Origin: a virus
Strand: one strand, 5' to 3'
DNA: 52,322 nucleotides
Virus record (IMG/VR): IMGVR_UViG_3300027736_000067
Location: 1-52,322 of that record
Positions 24,784 to 30,370 of the stretch are shown piece after piece. How positions within the stretch are numbered: position 1 is the first letter of the stretch; every line of letters starts with the position of its first letter. The notes under the pieces were generated by a model, which was not told the origin of the DNA, ran no database searches, and worked only from the letters and a program-made list of their open reading frames with translations. Position numbers and translations under genes: made by a program.

Positions 24784-24963
24784 TTATTTAACTTCTTCTG
24801 CCTTAGGAGTTTCAGCTTTTGCTGGGTCTACAGAAATAACTGTAGAATCTACTTTAGTTGAATCAGCTACAACAGCAGTTGAATCAGTTTTTACTTCAGT
24901 TGATGTTCCTGTTCCGCAAGATGCCAATGCAATGATTGACAAGATAGCTAGGATTTTTTTCAT
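24784..24963 (-). CDS. Small lipoprotein, 59 aa
   Basis: MKKILAILSIIALASCGTG is a signal peptide ending in a lipobox (L-A-S-C). After the Cys the mature part is Thr/Ser/Val-rich without a fold signature (STEVKTDSTAVVADSTKVDS) and ends in KAEEVK. The form is that of small Bacteroidota lipoproteins. A TATTTATA motif stands 41 nt upstream. It may sit in the host envelope and affect superinfection or lysis; this is a guess. Confidence 0.75.
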   Translation of the reverse strand: MKKILAILSIIALASCGTGTSTEVKTDSTAVVADSTKVDSTVISVDPAKAETPKAEEVK

Positions 24964-25004
24964 GTTCTTTTTTTTTTAGGTTAATGTTTAATAACTTATA
25001 AGAC

Positions 25005-25012
25005 TATAAATA
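25005..25012 (-). promoter_or_regulatory. Late-type motif upstream of lipoprotein gene
   Basis: TATTTATA on the coding strand, 41 nt before the ATG, a longer gap than at other genes. Confidence 0.35.
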
Positions 25013-25058
25013 TATAAAAACTTATCTAATTAGTCAATTTATAGGTTAAATTATTTTG

Positions 25059-25146
25059 CGGAGAGTGCTGGATTTGAACCAGCGGTACCCTTTAGGAGTA
25101 CGACAGTTTAGCAAACTATTGGATTAAACCTCTCTCCCAACTCTCC
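25059..25146 (-). tRNA. tRNA-Ser(GCT)
   Basis: Acceptor GGAGAGT/ACTCTCC, T arm GCTGG-TTCAAAT-CCAGC, anticodon loop TTGCTAA, long class II variable arm, discriminator G. CCA is not encoded. Confidence 0.92.
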
Positions 25147-25150
25147 ATTG

Positions 25151-25224
25151 TTGGAGTAGGTGGACTCGAACCACCGACATTCACCGTATCAGGATGACGC
25201 TCTAACCAACTGAGCTATACTCCA
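25151..25224 (-). tRNA. tRNA-Ile(GAT)
   Basis: Acceptor TGGAGTA/TACTCCA, anticodon loop CTGATAC, T arm GGTGG-TTCGAGT-CCACC, discriminator A. Confidence 0.92.
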
Positions 25225-25232
25225 ATAAAATA

Positions 25233-25349
25233 AGGTAGAAGCACCCAAAAGGGGTTTGGCCTCGGGTTACATCACGTATAGGAGCCCTGTGCTCCAACCC
25301 CGATATTGTGCGACGGCCGCATCAGTTTCTACTGAATCCTTCTCTACCT
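25233..25349 (-). ncRNA. Structured spacer RNA A in the tRNA array
   Basis: 117 nt closed by AGGTAGA/TCTACCT. On the minus strand it holds hairpins TCAGT-AGAA-ACTGA, GCG-GCCGT-CGC, GGAGC-ACAGG-GCTCC and ACCC-CTTTT-GGGT, and a longer pairing of TCGGG with CCCGA. It lies between tRNA-His and tRNA-Ile, has no ORF and is not a tRNA. It resembles in kind the stable non-tRNA RNAs of the T4 tRNA cluster. Confidence 0.55.
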
Positions 25350-25354
25350 CATTG

Positions 25355-25425
25355 TGTGACTAGAGAGAATCGAACTCTCACATGAAGCGCCACAAGCTTC
25401 CGCCCTACCATTAGGCTATAGCCAC
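25355..25425 (-). tRNA. tRNA-His(GTG)
   Basis: Acceptor GTGGCTA/TAGTCAC, anticodon loop TTGTGGC, T arm GAGAG-TTCGATT-CTCTC. The base before position 1 is G, as expected for His, but the discriminator is A rather than the bacterial C. Confidence 0.9.
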
Positions 25426-25431
25426 CATGTG

Positions 25432-25503
25432 TTGCGGTGAGAAGAATTGAACTTCTGACGACTTGGATATGAATCAAGTGTTCTACCACTGAACTACACC
25501 GCA
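25432..25503 (-). tRNA. tRNA with CAT anticodon (Met, or Ile-CAU if modified)
   Basis: Acceptor TGCGGTG/CACCGCA, anticodon loop TTCATAT, T arm AGAAG-TTCAATT-CTTCT, discriminator A. The top pair of the anticodon stem is mismatched. A second CAT tRNA at 25663 looks like elongator Met, so this one could be a lysidine-type Ile tRNA or an initiator variant. Confidence 0.85.
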
Positions 25504-25509
25504 ATTTTG

Positions 25510-25581
25510 AGGTCCCATAGGGATTCGAACCCCAACTCTTTTCGTCCGTAGCGAAATGTTTTTCCATTAAACTATGGAACC
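25510..25581 (-). tRNA. tRNA-Arg(ACG)
   Basis: Acceptor GGTTCCA/TGGGACC, anticodon loop CTACGGA, T arm TGGGG-TTCGAAT-CCCTA. The discriminator reads T, unusual for Arg. Confidence 0.88.
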
Positions 25582-25585
25582 GAAG

Positions 25586-25656
25586 TTATCCCCTAAGGAT
25601 TCGAACCTTAAATAATTGGACCAAAACCAATTGTGTTACCGTTACACCAGAGGATA
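25586..25656 (-). tRNA. tRNA-Gln(TTG)
   Basis: Acceptor TATCCTC/GGGGATA, anticodon stem ATTGG/CCAAT with loop TTTTGGT, T arm TAAGG-TTCGAAT-CCTTA, discriminator A. Confidence 0.9.
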
Positions 25657-25662
25657 AAATTG

Positions 25663-25736
25663 TGGACCCTCACGGGCTCGAACCGTGGACCTAATGATTA
25701 TGAGTCATTTGCTCTAACCGACTGAGCTAAGGGTCC
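25663..25736 (-). tRNA. tRNA-Met(CAT), elongator-like
   Basis: Acceptor GGACCCT/AGGGTCC, anticodon loop CTCATAA, T arm CACGG-TTCGAGC-CCGTG, discriminator A. The overall sequence is close to bacterial elongator Met tRNAs. Confidence 0.92.
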
Positions 25737-25738
25737 CA

Positions 25739-25843
25739 AAAACCTACCATATGAATGTTTTATCCCCTTACGGGCCACGGCCATTAAGTGCGTCACTTTC
25801 ATTCATCGGCCATCACACGGTTTCACCGCCTGAGGTAAGTTTT
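25739..25843 (-). ncRNA. Structured spacer RNA B in the tRNA array
   Basis: 105 nt closed by a 10-bp stem AAAACTTACC/GGTAGGTTTT (one T.G pair). Inside are hairpins CGGT-GAA-ACCG, AAGTG-ACG-CACTT and CCC-GTAA-GGG, and a long pairing ATGAATG/CATTCAT. It fills the gap between tRNA-Tyr and tRNA-Met almost exactly and has no ORF. Confidence 0.6.
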
Positions 25844-25844
25844 G

Positions 25845-25926
25845 TGGGAGTAGCTGGACTCGAACCAACGAACTCAAAAGAGGGGACATTTACAGTGTCC
25901 TGCCATTGCCACTAGGCAATACTCCC
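25845..25926 (-). tRNA. tRNA-Tyr(GTA)
   Basis: Acceptor GGGAGTA/TACTCCC, anticodon stem GGACA/TGTCC with loop CTGTAAA, class II variable arm CCTC-TTTT-GAG, discriminator A. Confidence 0.92.
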
Positions 25927-25931
25927 AAAAA

Positions 25932-26070
25932 ACAGGAAAGGAGAAGATGGTCGAGTGGACAACTCCTTTTATGATTGGCATTACTAACGTTGGTTTCAAC
26001 TCCGATACAGTCGGCCAATGCTTTTTGAGCTCCACCAACAGGCTAACCTGTATCATTCCCCAATCAACCT
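25932..26070 (-). ncRNA. Structured spacer RNA C in the tRNA array
   Basis: About 139 nt between tRNA-Trp and tRNA-Tyr. Minus-strand hairpins include ACAGG-TTAG-CCTGT, CCGA-CTGTA-TCGG, and a longer pairing ATTGGC/GCCAAT. AGGAG near the 3' side can pair with CTCCT. No clear terminal stem was found and the only open frame runs on into tRNA-Tyr, so an RNA role is the better guess. Confidence 0.4.
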
Positions 26071-26073
26071 CTG

Positions 26074-26146
26074 CACGCATGTCAGGACTCGAACCTGAAA
26101 CTCCTAGTTTTGGAGACTAGTGCTCTACCAATTGAGCTACACACGC
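26074..26146 (-). tRNA. tRNA-Trp(CCA)
   Basis: Anticodon stem CTAGT/ACTAG with loop CTCCAAA, T arm TCAGG-TTCGAGT-CCTGA, discriminator G as usual for Trp. The acceptor GCGTGTG/CATGCGT has three G.T pairs. Confidence 0.88.
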
Positions 26147-26147
26147 A

Positions 26148-26267
26148 TTATTTTTTTATAATTCCAGCCTTAACAAGAAACTTACGAGCAGATTTCTTAT
26201 TCTTACAGGCTTTCTTCGTCACCTTTTTAATTGCCTTGACCATTTGGTCTATTTGTTTTTTTCTCAT
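26148..26267 (-). CDS. Small basic protein inside the tRNA array, 39 aa
   Basis: The reading is MRKKQIDQMVKAIKKVTKKA, then CKNKKSARKFLVKAGIIKK. The start codon lies 1 nt after the tRNA-Cys 3' end. Sixteen of 39 residues are Lys or Arg, and it ends with a KFLVKAGI phrase that looks like other small phage proteins. RNA binding is possible from charge alone. Confidence 0.5.
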   Translation of the reverse strand: MRKKQIDQMVKAIKKVTKKACKNKKSARKFLVKAGIIKK

Positions 26268-26268
26268 G

Positions 26269-26340
26269 AGGTCAGTACAGGATTCGAACCTGTGTAAATA
26301 GTTTTGCAGACTATCGCCTAAGCCACTCGGCCAACTGACC
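26269..26340 (-). tRNA. tRNA-Cys(GCA)
   Basis: Acceptor GGTCAGT/ACTGACC, anticodon stem ATAGT/ACTAT with loop CTGCAAA, discriminator T as expected for Cys. Confidence 0.93.
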
Positions 26341-26345
26341 TTATT

Positions 26346-26678
26346 TTAATGGGTTCCATTTGTTAATGAAATCCCATGTCTTATTCCTGTGATAAAATCT
26401 TCAATCTCACCCTCAGTCATATTTTTATATTTAAGTCCAACTGTATGACCAATTTCATTACCACAATCACTTAAATCACCTTCATAATCCATTGAGCGAC
26501 TATATTCTAATAAACTGAATGCAATCCAAGACAAGTCATCACTATTAAATGTTCTTTCCATATTTTTAATGGATTCTACCAGTTGTTTTCCAAACCATTC
26601 TTTCCATTCCTCAAAGGTAAACTTTGAATCAGGATTATCTAAAAGAAAGTTTTTATATTGTGTTTCTAATGTTGCCAT
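26346..26678 (-). CDS. Hypothetical protein in tRNA array, 110 aa
   Basis: Not recognised. It begins MATLETQYKNFLLDNPDSKF, followed by TFEEWKEWFGKQL. It is acidic and helical, with Cys and His in DCGNEIGHTVGLKYKNM. It fills the gap between tRNA-Cys and the next small gene. Confidence 0.6.
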   Translation of the reverse strand: MATLETQYKNFLLDNPDSKFTFEEWKEWFGKQLVESIKNMERTFNSDDLSWIAFSLLEYSRSMDYEGDLSDCGNEIGHTVGLKYKNMTEGEIEDFITGIRHGISLTNGTH

Positions 26679-26703
26679 AATTTTAATTATTTATTATATT
26701 TTT

Positions 26704-26937
26704 CTAATGAACCATGTCAAAACTGATGTTATTGTTTGACATTAGTTCACGGAGTTCTTCCCTTATTTCTTGATAAGCATCATACTTATCTTTTGGTAAA
26801 TCATCAGACGCGTATTTTGTCTTAGACCTCAAAGACTGGTCCAATTCCCATAGTACACTCCAAAATTTGAGACCACTATTTGCCAAATCAAAATCTTGTT
26901 GGTCATCAGGTAAGTTAAATTCAAGTATTGCTTTCAT
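26704..26937 (-). CDS. Conserved-type small phage protein, 77 aa
   Basis: The start is placed at MKAILEFNLPDDQQDFDLAN, which is the common beginning of a small protein seen in many tailed phages. The body contains FWSVLWELDQSLRSKTKYA and an acidic helical end. Function unknown. It starts just after tRNA-Lys. Confidence 0.65.
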   Translation of the reverse strand: MKAILEFNLPDDQQDFDLANSGLKFWSVLWELDQSLRSKTKYASDDLPKDKYDAYQEIREELRELMSNNNISFDMVH

Positions 26938-26952
26938 AATATACATTTTTTG

Positions 26953-27025
26953 TGACCCCGCCGAGACTCGAACTCGGGACTCCTAAATTAAAAGTTTAGT
27001 GCTCTACCAACTGAGCTACAAGGTC
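26953..27025 (-). tRNA. tRNA-Lys(TTT)
   Basis: Acceptor GACCTTG/CGGGGTC, anticodon stem CTAAA/TTTAG with loop CTTTTAA, discriminator A. Confidence 0.92.
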
Positions 27026-27030
27026 TGTTG

Positions 27031-27103
27031 TGGTAACGGTCAGAATCGAACTGACGACACCTTGCTCTTCAGGCAAGTGCTCTACCAACTGAGCTACGTC
27101 ACC
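27031..27103 (-). tRNA. tRNA-Phe(GAA)
   Basis: Acceptor GGTGACG/CGTTACC, anticodon stem CTTGC/GCAAG with loop CTGAAGA, discriminator A. Confidence 0.93.
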
Positions 27104-27104
27104 A

Positions 27105-27320
27105 TTAATTCACTTCAATATCTTCCAAAGGTACATCTTCTCCTTGAGTATGCCTATAAACTGTGTTAAAAAACTCTCCTAACAATCTATAATCCTCAGG
27201 AATCATATGACAAAAATCAAATGCAGGAATTGCATCATGAATCTTACCTTGAACCACTTTATCTCTTTTTTCATCTGGTTTGTACTCAAACACAATATGA
27301 CCTCTAAAAATATATTTCAT
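27105..27320 (-). CDS. Hypothetical protein in tRNA array, 71 aa
   Basis: Not recognised. It begins MKYIFRGHIVFEYKPDEKRD and has an acidic C-terminus. It is tightly placed, 1 nt from tRNA-Phe. Three direct repeats stand immediately upstream (27321-27381). Confidence 0.55.
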   Translation of the reverse strand: MKYIFRGHIVFEYKPDEKRDKVVQGKIHDAIPAFDFCHMIPEDYRLLGEFFNTVYRHTQGEDVPLEDIEVN

Positions 27321-27381
27321 AACTTCCGATTTTGTCTTGTTTTTACTTCCGACTTTGGACGGGTTTTACTTCCGACTTTGT
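27321..27381 (-). repeat. Three direct repeats, core CAAAGTCGGAAGT
   Basis: On the minus strand the core recurs at 27381-27367, 27357-27344 and (one change, CAAAATCGGAAGT) 27336-27321, about 23 nt apart. They lie between tRNA-Val and the 27105-27320 gene, with the last copy touching the start codon. Regular spacing suggests a protein- or RNA-binding site array. Confidence 0.6.
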
Positions 27382-27390
27382 CATTTTTTG

Positions 27391-27463
27391 TAGTCCCTGT
27401 AGGAATCGAACCTACGACACCTTGGATGTAAACCAAGTGCTCTTCCAACTGAGCTAAAGGACT
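27391..27463 (-). tRNA. tRNA-Val(TAC)
   Basis: Acceptor AGTCCTT/AGGGACT, anticodon stem CTTGG/CCAAG with loop TTTACAT, discriminator A. Confidence 0.92.
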
Positions 27464-27467
27464 ATAA

Positions 27468-27555
27468 ATGATGACACCATTGACTCTCTCAATGCGTTTA
27501 CGGCAGGGATTAGTAACCTTATCCTTTCGGAATTCGTCCTCTCTTATGCCATCAT
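27468..27555 (-). ncRNA. Structured spacer RNA D in the tRNA array
   Basis: 88 nt closed by a 9-bp stem ATGATGGCA/TGTCATCAT. Inside are hairpins TCC-GAAA-GGA and CATTGA-GAGAG-TCAATG. It lies between tRNA-Glu and tRNA-Val and carries no ORF. Confidence 0.6.
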
Positions 27556-27559
27556 CTTG

Positions 27560-27631
27560 TACTCGGTACGGGAATCGAACCCGTCTTTTCAGGATGAAAA
27601 CCTGATGACCTAACCGATAGTCGAACCGAGC
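27560..27631 (-). tRNA. tRNA-Glu(TTC)
   Basis: Acceptor GCTCGGT/ACCGAGT, anticodon stem TCAGG/CCTGA with loop TTTTCAT, discriminator A. Confidence 0.92.
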
Positions 27632-27671
27632 ATTTAGCAAATTTACAACCAATATTTCAAAGAACCAAAAA

Positions 27672-27708
27672 TAAAAAAACCCCGAACTTCATTTCTGTCG
27701 TTCAGGGT
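27672..27708 (-). terminator. Rho-independent terminator inside the tRNA array
   Basis: On the minus strand ACCCTGAAC, a 12-nt loop, GTTCGGGGT, then seven T's. It follows the 28-aa micro-ORF and splits the array into two transcription blocks. Confidence 0.85.
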
Positions 27709-27745
27709 CTGTATATATAACTCTCTTCAGGAATTACCAAATCAT

Positions 27746-27832
27746 TTACACGTCTGAACTACAAGGCATAATCTCATACCAACAAATTTCTTGTTGTTTA
27801 CTAAAGACTATATGACGCATTGTAGTGTTCAT
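27746..27832 (-). CDS. Micro-ORF with late-type motif and terminator, 28 aa
   Basis: The reading is MNTTMRHIVFSKQQEICWYE, then IMPCSSDV. TATTTATA ends 5 nt before the ATG and a strong terminator follows, so it has the layout of a complete small gene. The same DNA can fold (ACTACAA/TTGTAGT stem with a CAACAA/TTGTTG hairpin), so a small RNA remains possible. Confidence 0.45.
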   Translation of the reverse strand: MNTTMRHIVFSKQQEICWYEIMPCSSDV

Positions 27833-27837
27833 GTTAT

Positions 27838-27845
27838 TATAAATA
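27838..27845 (-). promoter_or_regulatory. Late-type motif before micro-ORF
   Basis: TATTTATA on the minus strand, 5 nt before the ATG at 27832. Confidence 0.5.
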
Positions 27846-27872
27846 TATACCTTTTTATTAAAGTATCAAGTG

Positions 27873-27953
27873 TACCCCAAGTCGGACTCGAACCGACACG
27901 ACTTACGTCACAAGTTCCTAAGACTTGAGTGTCTACCATTTCACCATCGGGGC
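27873..27953 (-). tRNA. tRNA-Leu(TAG)
   Basis: Class II. Acceptor GCCCCGA/TTGGGGT, anticodon stem CAAGT/ACTTG with loop CTTAGGA, long variable arm, discriminator A. It reads CUA/CUG leucine codons and is not a stop suppressor. Confidence 0.92.
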
Positions 27954-27955
27954 AT

Positions 27956-28049
27956 AATCACATCAGACAGGCATTCTACTTCCAGCGCCGAGAAATTGTA
28001 TCTTATTTAACCCATCTCACCGCTGTATGGGTACCTGAAGATATGACCT
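27956..28049 (-). ncRNA. Structured spacer RNA F in the tRNA array
   Basis: Between tRNA-Arg and tRNA-Leu. It has a hairpin ACCCAT/ATGGGT inside a TATCTT/AAGATA pairing. A possible outer stem AATCACA/TGTGATT overlaps the end of tRNA-Arg, so it could form only as an alternative fold. Confidence 0.35.
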
Positions 28050-28051
28050 TG

Positions 28052-28125
28052 TGATTCGGAAAGGATTCGAACCTTTGACCCCAAACTTAGAAGGTTTGTG
28101 CTCTATCCAGCTGAGCTACCGAACC
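28052..28125 (-). tRNA. tRNA-Arg(TCT)
   Basis: Acceptor GGTTCGG/CCGAATC, anticodon stem CAAAC/GTTTG with loop CTTCTAA, discriminator A. Confidence 0.92.
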
Positions 28126-28153
28126 AATATATTACAAAGATAATAAAAAAAAG

Positions 28154-28897
28154 TTACTCTGCAAAACTTTCTTCGTAGATGGTATCGTGAGCGTTTTCCT
28201 CTACATTATAGGTGTGATTTAATTCAATCGTCATTTCATGGAAGTTAAATATAAATTCGCCATCTGAACCTTCATTAATTTCCCACCCACCAAAGTTATT
28301 TTCAAGTTGTCTATAACACCAATCCTCTATTGAAGTAGGTACTCCATCACCGTTTTCTTCAAAACTACTTTCAATATATCCTGAGTCACCTGAACCATTA
28401 TATTTTACAGTTAATATGCCGTCATTTGGAACCTCAAGGTCATCAAGAACTCCATCTTTTTCCCATTCCTCAAAAATATCTTTTCCTTCTTCACTATCCC
28501 ATTCAACACTATTACCATCACCTCTTTGATAAAATGTCCACCAATGATTTACTGATATTTCTGATTTTTCACAATCAATATCAAAATCAATTCTTTCGTA
28601 ATTTAAATCTTCTTCATCAGGTACTTGGAATATTCCATTTTCTTGAATATAATCTCCTATTTTTTTCAATATTGGTACTAAACCATCAGGTACTTCGGCA
28701 CTATAATTGTTTGAAAAATGACTACCCTCATGTTCCCAATCTATGTCATTAAAATCAAAATCGGCGCTATTGTCAATATCCATCTCAATACTTCCGTCTT
28801 GCATTCCAAGTGATGCGAGGTATCTACAAACTCTTCTAAGGTATTGTTTATCCTCAGGGGTTAATATATTAAATGAATTCACTTTTTTTCTTTTCAT
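28154..28897 (-). CDS. Acidic uncharacterised protein, 247 aa
   Basis: Very acidic, with tandem beta-like segments (DIDCEKSEISVNHWWTFYQR, LTVKYNGSGDSGYIESSF). The C-terminal DWCYRQLENNFGGWEINEG, then DGEFIFNFHEMTIELNHTYN, resembles short DUF6878-type sequences; that is a loose match. A late-type motif, ATATTTATT, ends 3 nt before the ATG. It may be a nucleic-acid mimic or structural protein; no evidence decides. Confidence 0.6.
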   Translation of the reverse strand: MKRKKVNSFNILTPEDKQYLRRVCRYLASLGMQDGSIEMDIDNSADFDFNDIDWEHEGSHFSNNYSAEVPDGLVPILKKIGDYIQENGIFQVPDEEDLNYERIDFDIDCEKSEISVNHWWTFYQRGDGNSVEWDSEEGKDIFEEWEKDGVLDDLEVPNDGILTVKYNGSGDSGYIESSFEENGDGVPTSIEDWCYRQLENNFGGWEINEGSDGEFIFNFHEMTIELNHTYNVEENAHDTIYEESFAE

Positions 28898-28900
28898 AAT

Positions 28901-28910
28901 AATAAATATT
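28901..28910 (-). promoter_or_regulatory. Late-type motif before 28897 gene
   Basis: AATATTTATT on the coding strand, 3 nt before the ATG. Confidence 0.4.
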
Positions 28911-29256
28911 AGTCTTCAAGTTTAAGTGTTCTGGTCATCCATTGAGGTCTTTGGTTGGTTGATATGTTATTAACCCATTCTTTAGCTGACGGAATATAGT
29001 TGTTACAATCTTCTTTAACATGTTGTTCTCCAACATATCTGGTGTAAACTATTTTACCATCACTATTAAGGAATTCAGTACCAAAACGTTTTTCCATCTC
29101 AAAAATACCTTCACTATGATGTCTAAACATTCTGTGTAAAGAATCTCCAAACCATCCTTTGGTCTCATCTAACCATTCATGTAAATGGATGTAATCTTCT
29201 GGTTTTCCACCAAATTTTTTGGCGGATGATTTTGCATGTACATTAGGGTGTGCCAT
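28909..29256 (-). CDS. DUF6915-like protein, 115 aa
   Basis: The start is taken at MAHPNVHAKSSAKKFGGKPE, the usual beginning of this family. The conserved phrases are all present: YIHLHEWLDETKGWFGD, RHHSEGIFEMEKRFGTEF, then TRYVGEQHVKEDCNNYIPS. Function is unknown; conserved His and Glu residues suggest metal binding. It overlaps the upstream sulfotransferase-like gene by 14 nt. Confidence 0.75.
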   Translation of the reverse strand: MAHPNVHAKSSAKKFGGKPEDYIHLHEWLDETKGWFGDSLHRMFRHHSEGIFEMEKRFGTEFLNSDGKIVYTRYVGEQHVKEDCNNYIPSAKEWVNNISTNQRPQWMTRTLKLED

Positions 29257-29842
29257 TTTTCCAAGAGTTTTTGTCGTATCCAAATAATTGAAAATCTTTT
29301 TCTAAAAAGTTATAAACGTAGTTTGACAATGAATTATTATAATATTCTTGCCAAGGGTTCCTTTTTCCAAATTCAGTTAAATACCCGTTATTTACAATGT
29401 TATCTTGAATTATAATTTCTAATTCTTCAGACATATTTTCTTTTATAAACCATAAATTTCTAATATCCTCTTCAAGAAATTCTTGTCTTATTAAATAATC
29501 AGGAAATCTATTACAAGAAGAATATATTTTTGATAAATTAATCTGATAATTTAAAGTTTGAATTGGGAACTCAACCTCTTCTCGCAATTTTTTGATTACC
29601 CAATTCCTAAAATCATTTGGTTCTCTTTTTTGATGATGACAATATATGTGATAGATTGAAACTAATCTAGAATACGGATTTCTAATATTAGACACACAAT
29701 AATATTGTTCATGTAATTTGTCTTCTAAAAACCTGTGTGATAAATCTGTAAAGTCTAAATGTCGCATTATAATGTCGCATGAACGAGTTGCCGCCCTCAT
29801 AGGTGTAAACCAAAAAACTTTTAAATTATCTGAATATGGCAT
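29243..29842 (-). CDS. Sulfotransferase-like protein, 199 aa
   Basis: VFWFTPMRAATRSCDIIMRH (9-28) occupies the 5'-phosphosulfate loop position and YYCVSNIRNPYSRLVSIYHI (47-66) is the 3'-phosphate motif. The C-terminal FLEKDFQLFGYDKNSWKN is the family ending. The loop has R-A-A-T-R in place of the common K-x-G-T/S-T. With the 20361 protein this makes two divergent members in one phage region. Substrate unknown. Confidence 0.75.
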   Translation of the reverse strand: MPYSDNLKVFWFTPMRAATRSCDIIMRHLDFTDLSHRFLEDKLHEQYYCVSNIRNPYSRLVSIYHIYCHHQKREPNDFRNWVIKKLREEVEFPIQTLNYQINLSKIYSSCNRFPDYLIRQEFLEEDIRNLWFIKENMSEELEIIIQDNIVNNGYLTEFGKRNPWQEYYNNSLSNYVYNFLEKDFQLFGYDKNSWKNGTP

Positions 29843-30075
29843 TAAAATATTTTTGTTTGTCTCCTTCTAACAATTTCCGCTTCTTTGTACCATCTAATCC
29901 AAGTTAAAGATACATCAATTGGTGCCAATAACCAAGCCATCACCATAACCATAATGGTGTCTAATTCAGGTGAACCACCTGTGGGGTCATCACTATACCT
30001 GTTATTAAGGTTTTTAAACAACTGATAAAAACAATATACTACACATACAAGGTAGTATCCAATAAAAATACTCAT
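29842..30075 (-). CDS. Small membrane protein, 77 aa
   Basis: The start is taken at MSIFIGYYLVCVVYCFYQLF because the longer open frame runs through tRNA-Thr. Two hydrophobic segments (2-18 and 39-56) flank a polar NLNNRYSDDPTGGSPELD loop, and the end is basic. The ATG lies inside an ATATTTATG sequence, and the stop overlaps the next gene's start. Confidence 0.55.
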   Translation of the reverse strand: MSIFIGYYLVCVVYCFYQLFKNLNNRYSDDPTGGSPELDTIMVMVMAWLLAPIDVSLTWIRWYKEAEIVRRRQTKIF

Positions 30076-30089
30076 AAATATAAATTTTG

Positions 30090-30162
30090 AGCCTCCTGTC
30101 GGAATCGAACCAACGACATTATCATTACAAATGATACGCTCTACCAGCTGAGCTAAGGAGGC
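30090..30162 (-). tRNA. tRNA-Thr(TGT)
   Basis: Acceptor GCCTCCT/AGGAGGC, anticodon stem TATCA/TGATA with loop TTTGTAA, discriminator T. Confidence 0.92.
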
Positions 30163-30166
30163 AATT

Positions 30167-30205
30167 TGTGGGTATATGTTCATCACATATTCATGGGTTC
30201 CCACA
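30167..30205 (-). ncRNA. Hairpin spacer between tRNA-Gly and tRNA-Thr
   Basis: TGTGGG pairs with CCCACA, with an inner ATATGT/ACATAT hairpin. It fills most of a 52-nt gap and may guide tRNA processing. Confidence 0.4.
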
Positions 30206-30214
30206 CACCCCTTG

Positions 30215-30288
30215 AGCGGATTATCGGGCTCGAACCGACCCTATTTCACATTGGAAGTGTGATGCCATACCAACTAGGCGAAATCCGC
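30215..30288 (-). tRNA. tRNA-Gly(TCC)
   Basis: Acceptor GCGGATT/AATCCGC, anticodon stem TCACA/TGTGA with loop CTTCCAA, discriminator T. Confidence 0.93.
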
Positions 30289-30294
30289 TTATTG

Positions 30295-30366
30295 AGCAGT
30301 AGAGAGGAATCGGACCTCCGTCTCCACCTTGGCAAGGTGAAGTAATAACCATTATACGACTACTGC
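30295..30366 (-). tRNA. tRNA-Gly(GCC)
   Basis: Acceptor GCAGTAG/CTACTGC, anticodon loop TTGCCAA, T arm GGAGG-TCCGATT-CCTCT, discriminator T. The T loop starts TCC instead of TTC. Confidence 0.9.
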
Positions 30367-30370
30367 GAGA

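Noticed and set aside
25349-25567. 72-aa frame across tRNA-His, tRNA-CAT and tRNA-Arg
   Set aside because: Translation of tRNA genes, not a protein.
25874-26080. 68-aa minus-strand frame across RNA C and tRNA-Tyr
   Set aside because: Its last third is the tRNA-Tyr gene; no start motif; the region folds as RNA.
27317-27652. 111-aa frame across tRNA-Glu, RNA D and tRNA-Val
   Set aside because: It reads through two tRNA genes; phrases such as QLEEHLVYIQGVVGSIPTG are typical false translations of tRNA sequence.
27873-27953. tRNA with TAG anticodon as a possible stop-codon suppressor
   Set aside because: Anticodon 5'-UAG-3' reads CUA (Leu). No CTA or TCA anticodon tRNA was found, and genes end normally at TAA/TAG/TGA.
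27956-28056. AATCACA/TGTGATT as a terminal stem of RNA F
   Set aside because: One arm overlaps the 3' end of tRNA-Arg, so the stem cannot coexist with the mature tRNA; kept only as an alternative fold.
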